A stretch of DNA of 64,000 bases from Pseudonocardia parietis (lineage in GTDB: Bacteria; Actinomycetota; Actinomycetes; Mycobacteriales; Pseudonocardiaceae). The position numbers were made by a program, and so were the translations under genes. The DNA lies in contig NZ_JAGINU010000001.1 in NCBI RefSeq assembly GCF_017876315.1, positions 4,774,001-4,838,000 of the forward strand. The letters run 5' to 3'. This document shows, piece after piece, positions 8,901-17,900 of this stretch; position 1 is the first letter of the stretch, and each line of letters starts with the position of its first letter. The notes beneath the pieces are model-generated. The model saw only the letters and a list, made by a program, of their open reading frames with translations, had not been told where the DNA came from and did no database searches.

Positions 8901-11900
8901 CCACCACATCGGACAGCGGGCCGAGGAACGCGCCGCCGCCGGACGGGTCGCCGGAGCGGTCCCGGAGCGCGGCCCGCTCGGCCTCGTCGAGCACGTCGAT
9001 CGCGCCGATCGACCGCTCCGGCGCCGTGGCGAACGCGTGGGCGACCGCCGCGAACCGGGCCGCGATCGACTCGGCGCTGCGACGGTCGAAGCGCTCCGCC
9101 GAGTACTCGAGGTGCAGGGCAAGGCTCCCGTCCTCCCCCGTGGTCTCGGCGAAGGAGAACACCAGGTCGAACTTGGCGGTGCGGGCCTCCACCGGTTCCT
9201 CGGCGGCCGTCACCCCGGGCAGCGCCAACAGCTCGCCGCCGGGCCGGGCATGGTGGGCGACCATCACCTGGAACAGCGGGTTGCGGCCCGGCTCGCGGAC
9301 CGGGTTGATCCGCTCGACGACGGCCTGGTGCGGCACGTCGGCGTGCGCGAACGCGGCCAGGTCGGCGTCGCGGACCCGGTCGACGAGCTCGGCCGGGGTG
9401 GGGTCGCCGGAGGTGTCGGCGCGCAGCACGACGGTGTCGACGAAGAACCCGACGAGGTCCTCCAGCCGCTCGTCGGCGCGGCCGGTGACCGGTGCCCCGA
9501 GCGGCAGGTCGGTGCCCGCGCCGAGCCGGGTCAGCAGAGCCGCGACCGCGGCGTGCAGCACGAGGAACGGGCTGGCACCGTGCGTGCGGCCCAGCGTGTG
9601 CAGCCCCGCGCGGACATCGGCCGGCAGCGGGTGCTCGACGAGCCCGCCCGCGTAGGTCGGCCGGGCCGGACGGGCCCGGTCCGCGGGCAGCTCGATCTCC
9701 TCCGGCGCACCGGCGAGCGTGGACTCCCACCAGTCCAGGTGCCGCGCGGCGAGCGAGCCGGGATCGCGCGGGTCGCCGAGCAGCTCGGCCTGCCAGAGGG
9801 TGTGGTCGCCGTACTGCACCGGCAGTGGCTCCCAGCCGGGTTCCCGGCCGTCGAGTCGGGCGCGGTAGGCGATGGCGAGGTCGTCGAGCAGCGGGCGGTC
9901 GGACCACTCGTCGGTGGCGATGTGGTGCAGCATCAGCACCAGCACGTGCTCGCGCGGTCCCGGGCGCAGCACCGTCGCCCGGATCGGGATGTCGCGGGCG
10001 AGGTCGAACGGCCGCTCCAGCTCGGCCGCGACGAGGTCCGGGACCTGAGCCTCCTCGGTGTCCACGACGGTGAACGGCACCCGCGGGGCGGGCAGGACCC
10101 GCTGCCGCGGACCGGGTTCGACGATCACCGTGCGCAGTGCTTCATGCCGGGCGACGACGTCGTCCAGCGCGGCGGCGAGCGCGTCGATGTCGAGAGCACC
10201 GCGCAGCCGCAGCACCAGTGGGAAGTGGTAGGCCGCTCCCCCACCCTCCCGGGACACCAGCCACAGCCGGGCCTGCGCCGCGGACAGTGGCAGCAGGTCA
10301 CCACGGTCCGGGCGGGCGACCAGCTCGGGCCGGCCGGTGCTCGGGGTCGCGGCGCCGGCGCGGGCCGCGAGCAGCTCGGGGGTGGGCGCGGCGAACAGGT
10401 CGCGCAGCACGAGATCGGCGCCGAGCGCGGTGCGGGCCCGCGACAGCAGCCGGGTGGCGAGCAACGAGTGCCCGCCGAGGTCGAAGAAGTCGTCCTCCGG
10501 GCCGACCCGCGGCAGCTCCAGGACCTGGGCGAACAGCCCACAGAGGGTCTCCTCGGCCGGGGTGGCGGGCGGGCGGCCCTGGCCGGCCGGGGCCAGGTCC
10601 GGTGCGGGCAGCGCACCGGTGTCGAGCTTGCCGTTGACGGTCAGCGGCAGGTCGTCGACGACGACGATCGCCGCCGGGACGAGATGGTCGGGCAGCCGGT
10701 CGCGCAGCTCGTCGCGCAGTGCGCGCGGCAGATCGGTGACCGGCGCCGCCTCGTGCGCCGCCGCGACGACGTACCCGACCAGGCGGGCGATCCCGCCGGG
10801 GCCCGAGCGGTCGGCGACCACCGCGGCGCGCGCCACAGCGGGATGCGCGTCGAGCAGCGCCGCCACCTCACCCGGCTCCACCCGGTGCCCGCGGATCTTC
10901 ACCTGGTCGTCGGTCCGGCCGAGGAAGTCGAGGATGCCGTGGACGTCGCCGCCCGTCCGGCGGCGCACGAGGTCCCCGGTGCGGTACATCCGGCCGCCCG
11001 GGTTGCGCGGGTCGGCGACGAACCGCTCCGCGGTCAGCCCGTACCGGCCGAGGTAGCCGCGGGCGAGCCCGTCACCGGCGATGTAGAGCTCGCCGGGGAC
11101 ACCGTCGGGCACCGGCCGCAGCCAGGTGTCGAGCACGTGTGCCGTGGTGTTCGTGATCGGCCGCCCGACCGCAGGGGTCGCCGAGTCGCCGGTGCCCGCC
11201 CCGAGTGTGTTGATCGTGTACTCGGTCGGGCCGTACAGGTTGTAGCCGAGCACGCCGTCTGCCTCGCGCAGCGCGGTCCACACGGCGTCCGACACGGCCT
11301 CGCCGCCGAGCAGCACGAGCGGCATCGGCCGGTGCGCGAGCAGGCCGGCGTCGAGCAGGGCGGCCGCGTAGGTCGGGGTCACGTTGACGACGTCGATCTC
11401 GTTGCCGTCGCAGTAGGCGACCAGGCGCTCGGCGTCGCGGCGCAGCTCCTCGTCGGCGACATGGACCTCGTGCCCCTCGACGAGCCAGAGCAGCTCCTCC
11501 CAGCTCATGTCGAACGCGAACGACACGGTGTGCGCCACCCGCAGCCGCGCATCCGGGCCGCGGCGGGCGCGGACGTCGGCGACGACCGGGTCGAAGATCT
11601 CCCGCCGGTGGTTGAGCTGCATGTTCGTCAGGCCCCGGTAGGGGGTGACGACGCCCTTGGGCCGGCCGGTCGAGCCGGAGGTGTAGATGACGTAGGCGGG
11701 CAGGTCGAGCCGCCGCGGGTCGCCGCGCGCGAAGTCCCCCAGCTCGTCGCCGGTGAGCGGGCCCGGATCGAGCGCGGCCCGCTCGGCGGCGACGGCCGCG
11801 TCGTCGAGCACGATCGCCCGGACGTCCGCACCGTCCAGTGTGGGCGCGACGGCGGCGGTGGTCAGCAACGCGACCGGCCGGGCGTCCTGCATGGTCTCGA

Positions 11901-14900
11901 CCAGCCGGGCGGCCGGATGATCGAGCTCGAGCGGCAGGTACGCCGCGCCGGTGCGCAGTACCGCGAACAGCGCGATCACCGTCTCCGCGGACCGCGGCAG
12001 CCCGAGCGCGACGACGGTCTCCGGGCCCGCGCCGCGGGCGATCAGCAGTCGCGCGGTGCGGTTGACCGCGGCGTCGAGCTCGGCATAGGTGAACCTCGTC
12101 GGTCCCGAAACCAGTGCGAGGTCGTCCGCGGCGACGGCGGCACGCTCGGCGAGCAGGTCGGCGACCGTGTCGCCCGCGAGATCGACCGTGCGGCCGGTGC
12201 GGTGCTCCTCGACCGCGTCGCGCTCGTGGTCCGAGCGCAGATCGTGGGCGACGACCGGGTCGTCGGGGTGGTCGAGCAGGGCGCGCAGGGCACGCTCGAC
12301 CCGCCCGGTCCATGCTGCCGCCGCGTCGTCGCCGACGGTGTGCGACAACGTGATACGGAACCGCTCGCCCGGGGTGACGACCAGGGTGAGCGGGTAGTGG
12401 GTGGCGTCGACGTTGCGCATCCCGGTGACACCGTGCCGCGCACCGAGGTCCGCGATGCGCTGCTCGCCGCCCTCGGGGCGGTAGACGAACAGGGTGTCGA
12501 ACAACGTCCGGTGCCCGGACAGCCGCTGGATCTCCCCGAGCCCGACGGTCTCGTGCGGCAGCAGCGCGAGGCGCTCGTCCTGGACCCGGGCGAGCAGCGC
12601 CGCGCCGGTCTCGGCGGGCCGCAGCCCGACGCGCGCCGGGACGGTGTTGAGGAACAGGCCGACGACGTTCTCCACGTCCGGGACCGCGCTCGGGCGCCCG
12701 GCGACCGAGGTGCCGAACACGACGTCGGTCCGGCCGGTGCCGGCGGCGAGCGCGAGCGCCCACGCGGTGGACAGCACGGTGCTCGGGGTGACGCCGCGGT
12801 CGCGGGCCAGCTCGCGGAGCCGGGTGGAGGTGGCGGCGTCGAGGTCGAGGTGGGTCTCGGCCACCTCGTGCCGCCCGGTCCCGGGCGGCGGGCCCGCGAG
12901 GGTCGGCTCCGCCAGCCCGGCCAGCGCGGTCCGCCAGGCCTCCCGGCCGGGCTCGGGGTCGCGGGCGGCGAGCCAGGCGAGCAGGTCGCGGTAGCTGCCG
13001 CCGGGTTCCGGCGGGGCCGCCCCGGCGTAGGTGTCGAACAGGCCGCGCAGGACCAGCCAGGCCGACCAGCCGTCCCAGATCAGCAGGTGGCGGTGGATCA
13101 GCACCCGGTCCCGGCCGCCGCCGCGCAGCACGGTGATCCGGAACAGCGGCGGGATGGCGAGGGCCGGCGGGGTGCTGCGATCGGCCGCGGTGGCGCGGTC
13201 GCGCTCGTCGTCGCCCGCGACCTCGACCAGCTCCACCGGCGGTGCCGGCTCGGACACCACGAACTGGACGGGACCGTCCAGCCCGTCGGCGGTGAACCCG
13301 GCACGCAACGCGGGATGGCGTGCCATCAGGGTCGCGACGGCCGCCCGGAACCGGTCGAGATCCAGCTCGTGGTCGAGGTCGACGGTCTCCTGCACGGTGT
13401 AGACGTCGTGTTCGGCGCCGTCGAGGGTCGCGTGGAAGTACAGGCCCTCCTGCAGCGGGGAGAGCGGCCAGACCTCCGCGACGTCCGGGCCGGCGATCTC
13501 CCGGACCCGCCGCCAGGTCGCCTCGTCCGGCTCCGGCAGCGGCGGAACCGGCTCGGCGACCGTCCCGGCCCGCGCGGCGACGGCGGCCGGGGTCCGCCCG
13601 GTGAGCACGTCCGCGGGGCCGACGTCCAATCCGGCCCGCCGCGCCCGCGACGACACCGCGATCGAGGTGATCGAGTCGCCGCCGAGCGCGAGGAAGTCGT
13701 CGTCCGCCGACACCGTGTCCCTGCCCAGAACCTCGGCGAACGCCGCGCACAGCACCCGCTCCGCGTGCGTGGCGGGCTCCCGGACCGGGCCGGACGCGGC
13801 CGCCTCCGGAGCGGGCAGCGCGTTGCGGTCGAGCTTGCCGTTGGGGGTCAGCGGGAGATCGTCCAGGACGACGACCGCCGCCGGCACCATCGCCTCGGGC
13901 AGTCGTGCCGCCAGCGCCTCCCGCAGTGTGGCACCGTCGAGCGCTCCGGTCTCCCCCGCCGACGCCGGGACACCAGCCGCACCCGGCACATCGGCGCCGG
14001 GGTCACCGGACGGGGCAGGGCGCGGGACGACGTAGCCGACCAGGACCGGCGCCGGCCCGTCCCTGCGGATCACGACAGCGGCGCGGCCGACGCCGTCCAG
14101 GGCACCCAGCTCGGCCTCGATCTCCCCCAGCTCGATCCGCTGCCCGCGGATCTTCACCTGCCCGTCCTCACGGCCCAGGTACTCGAGGGTTCCGCCGGCC
14201 CGGCGCACCACGTCACCGGTGCGGTAGAGCCGCTCCCCCGGCGCGCCGAACGGGTCGGCGACGAACCGGTCCGCGGTCAGGCCCGGCCGGGCGTGGTAGC
14301 CGCGGGCCAGCTGCACGCCGGCGAGGTAGAGCTCGCCGGGCACGCCGTCGGGCACCGGCCGCAGGCACCCGTCGAGCACGTGGGTGCGGGTGTTCCACAC
14401 CGGATCCCCGATCGGGACGGTGCCGGGGTCGGCCCCGACGGCGTGCGCGGTGACGTCGACCGCGGCCTCGGTCGGGCCGTACAGGTTGTGCAGCTCCACC
14501 CCGGTCAGGGCGTGCCAGTCCCGGGCGGCCGCGGCGGGCAGCGCCTCGCCGGAACAGAACACCCGGCGCAGCGACCGCGCCCACGACGGGTCCGCGGTGA
14601 CCTGCTCGGCGGCGAGGAAACCCTCCAGCATCGAGGGCACGAAGTGCAGCGTGGTGATCCGCTCCTCGCGGATCAGACCGGCGAGGTACTCGGGGTCGCG
14701 GTGCCCGCCGGGCCGCGCGAGCACCACGGTGGCGCCCCGGGCCGGGGCCCAGAAGAACTCCCACACCGACACGTCGAACCCGGCCGGGGTCTTCTGCAGC
14801 ACCCGGTCGACGGCCGTGATCGGATGGGCGTACTGCATCCAGTCGAGCCGGTTGCCGATCGCCCGGTGGCTCACGACCACGCCCTTGGGTCGGCCGGTCG

Positions 14901-17900
14901 AACCGGAGGTGTAGATCAGGTACGCGGCGTCGTCCGGGTCCGGGAACGGCAGGTCCGCGGGTACCGGGTCCGCGCTCAGCGGGCCGACCGGCAGCCGCGT
15001 CACGCCGGGGAGCTCCGGTAGCGGGTCGTCCGCGGACGGGACGAGGACCAGATCGAGGCCGGCGTCGGCGGCGATGTGGGCCGAGCGCTCCGCCGGGTGG
15101 TCGGGATCGAGCGGCAGGTAGGCCGCGCCCGCCCGCAGCACGCCGATCAGCGCGACCATCAGCTCGCACGACCGCGGCACGGCGACGCCGACCACCGCGC
15201 CCGGTCCGGCGCCGCGCGCCCGCAGAGCCCCGGCCAGCGCGGCGGAGCGCCGGTCGAGCTCGGCGGCGTCGAGCGTGCCGTCCGGTGCGACCACCGCGGT
15301 GTGCCCGGGGTCGCGCGCCAGGCCGGCGGTGATCCGCTCGGGCAGGGTTCGGATGTCGAGCGGGCGCACCGGCCCGGCCGCCGGTTCGTCGTCCGAGCGC
15401 AGCGGCAGCGATCCGGCGGCCCGCGCCGGCTCGTGGACCAGCGCCGTGACGGTGGCGCCGAACAGGTCCAGCAGCAGCTGCGCGGTGCCGGCATCGACCC
15501 GCGCCCGGTCGTGCTTGAGCACGACGGTGGTCTCGCGGCCGGTACCGACGACCAGCGCCAGCGGGTAGTGGACGGCGTCGCGCACCTCCACATCCCCGAC
15601 GATGCCCGCCGGGGCGGCCGGGAAGTTCTCCACGACGACGAGCGAGTCGAACAGCTCGCCGCGGCCGCGCTGCAGGTCCGCGAGCCGCACCTGCGGGTGG
15701 TCGAGCACGGCGGTCCGGCCGTCCTGCATGCGGCGCAGCGGCGCCGACAGCGACTCACCCGGCGCCCAGCGCAACCGCACGGGCACCGTGTTGACGAACA
15801 GCCCGACCGCCTCGCCGATGCCGTCGACGGGTGCGTCCCGCCCGGACACGGTGCTGCCGACCAGGACGTCGCGGCTGCCGCTGAGCGCGCCGACGGTGAG
15901 CGCCCAGGCTGCGTGCAGCAGGGTGGACGGGGTCACGCCCTGGGCCCGGGCCGCGCGGTCGAGTGCGCCGGTCGCGTCGGCGTCGAGGGTCAGGGTCCGC
16001 TGCACGTGCGGGCGGGGCCGGTGCGACGACGAGCCGGGCGCCGGGAGGGCATCGAGCAGCCGGACCGGTTCGGCGCCGGCCAGCTCCGCATCCCACACCT
16101 CGCCCGCGGCCGCCCGTGCCCCGTCGGCGTCGAGGGCGGTCAGGTGATCGAACCAGGCCCGCAGGCGCGCCGTCGCCCGTTCCGCACGGTCGTCCCCGGC
16201 CGGGGCCTCCCCGACCGGAGCATGGCCGGCGAGCCGTGCCGCGTAGGCCTCCTGCAGCTCCCCGACCAGCAGCGCGACCGACCAACCGTCGAGCACCGCG
16301 TGCTGGAAGGTCAGGGCGAGGCGGGCGCGGTCGTCGTCGTGCAGCAGCGCCGCGCGCAGCAGCGGCGGCCGGGCGAGGTCGAACGGCCGCGCCCGCTCCG
16401 CGTCGAGCACGTCGTCGCCGCCACCGATCACGTGGTGCTCGCTCCAGGGCAGCACGACCCGGTCGGCGACGGCCTGGACCACCCGGCCGTCCGCCCGCTG
16501 GGCGAACCCGGCCCGCAACTGCGGGTGCCGGTCCAGCAGGTCGCCGAGCGCCGCCCGCACCGCTGTCGGATCCACATCGGAGGGAAGGTCGAGAACCTCC
16601 TGCACCACATAGGACGTGTCGGACGGGTCCAGCGCCGCGTGGAAGAAGAAGCCCTCCTGCAGCGGTGCGACCGGCCCGACCAGGGCGATACCGTCGAGCG
16701 CCGCGAACGCGGAGCGGGCGTCGTCGTCCAGTTCGGTCCCGGCCGGTCCGATGTCCGACCCGGCGTGGACGGTGTGGACGGTGGCGACGGCGGCCAGCTC
16801 CTGCACCGTGCGGTGGGTGAAGACCTGCCGCGGTGTGATCGCCAGCCCGGCCTCCCGGGCCCGGACGACCAGCCGGATCGAGAGCACCGAGTCGCCGCCG
16901 AGTGCGAAGAAGTCGTCGTCGGCGCCCATGCCCGGCACGCCGAGCACCTCGGACACCAGCGTGCACAGCAGCTCCTCGCGCGGGGTCCCCGGCGGGGTGC
17001 CGCGGACCTGCGCGGACAGGTCCGGCGCGGGCAGCGCGGCCCGGTCGGTCTTGCCGTTGGCCAGCACCGGGATCGACGGCACCGCGACGACGGCGGCCGG
17101 CACCATCCACTCCGGCAGCCGGCCGCGCAGGTGCTCGCGCAGGGTGCCGACGAGGACGTCGACGTCGCGGAACGGGGCCGGGCGGTGCACCGGGTCCGTC
17201 GCGCCGGTCGGCCGGTACAGCGGGTCCGCGACCACGCCGGGCCGGGCGAACAGCAGCTCGACGGTGGGCTCCGGGCCCCAGGTGCCGGCGGCGACGTAGC
17301 CGAGCGACTCGCCGAGCCGCAGCAGCTCCTCCGGGTCGGCGCCCGCGTCCGGCTCCGGTTCGCCGTCGATGCGGGCCCGGGCCGCCCGGTCCCCCGCCGA
17401 GCGCAGGTCCGGGACGCCGGTCACGCGCAGCGCCTCGGGGAACCCGTCCCGGAGCGCACCGCGGATCGCGCAGGTCAGGGTCTGCGCGCTCGCGCCCGCC
17501 CCCTCCCAGCTGAGGACCACCGGTTCCACCGCGGGGTCCGGTCGCACGGCGCCGGGCCGCAGCACGACGTCGTAGCGGTAGCGCGACAGCTCGTCGTGCG
17601 CGGCGGCCCGCTTGATCCGGATCTCCGTGCCGGCGAGGCCGTCGAGCCCGGTGAAGAAGTCGGGGTGGCAGAGCAGCTCGCCCTCCCACGCCACCGCGCC
17701 GTCGAGGGCCCGGCGCAGCTCGACGGGGTCCGCATCCGGCGACCGGGTGGCGACGACCCCGGCCCGGAAGGTGCGCAGCAGGCCCGCGTGCCGGACGTCC
17801 CCGACGAAGACCGCGCCACCGGGGGCGAGCAGCGCGGCGGACCGGTGCAGCACGTCGAGCAGGTACTCCGGCCCCGGGAAGTACTGCGCCACCGAGTTGA

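Noticed and set aside
8437..15021. A 2194-codon plus-strand open frame across the NRPS
   Set aside because: Antisense shadow of the NRPS. Composition is Arg/Gly/Ala/Val-rich without any domain, while the minus strand reads continuous C, A and T domains.
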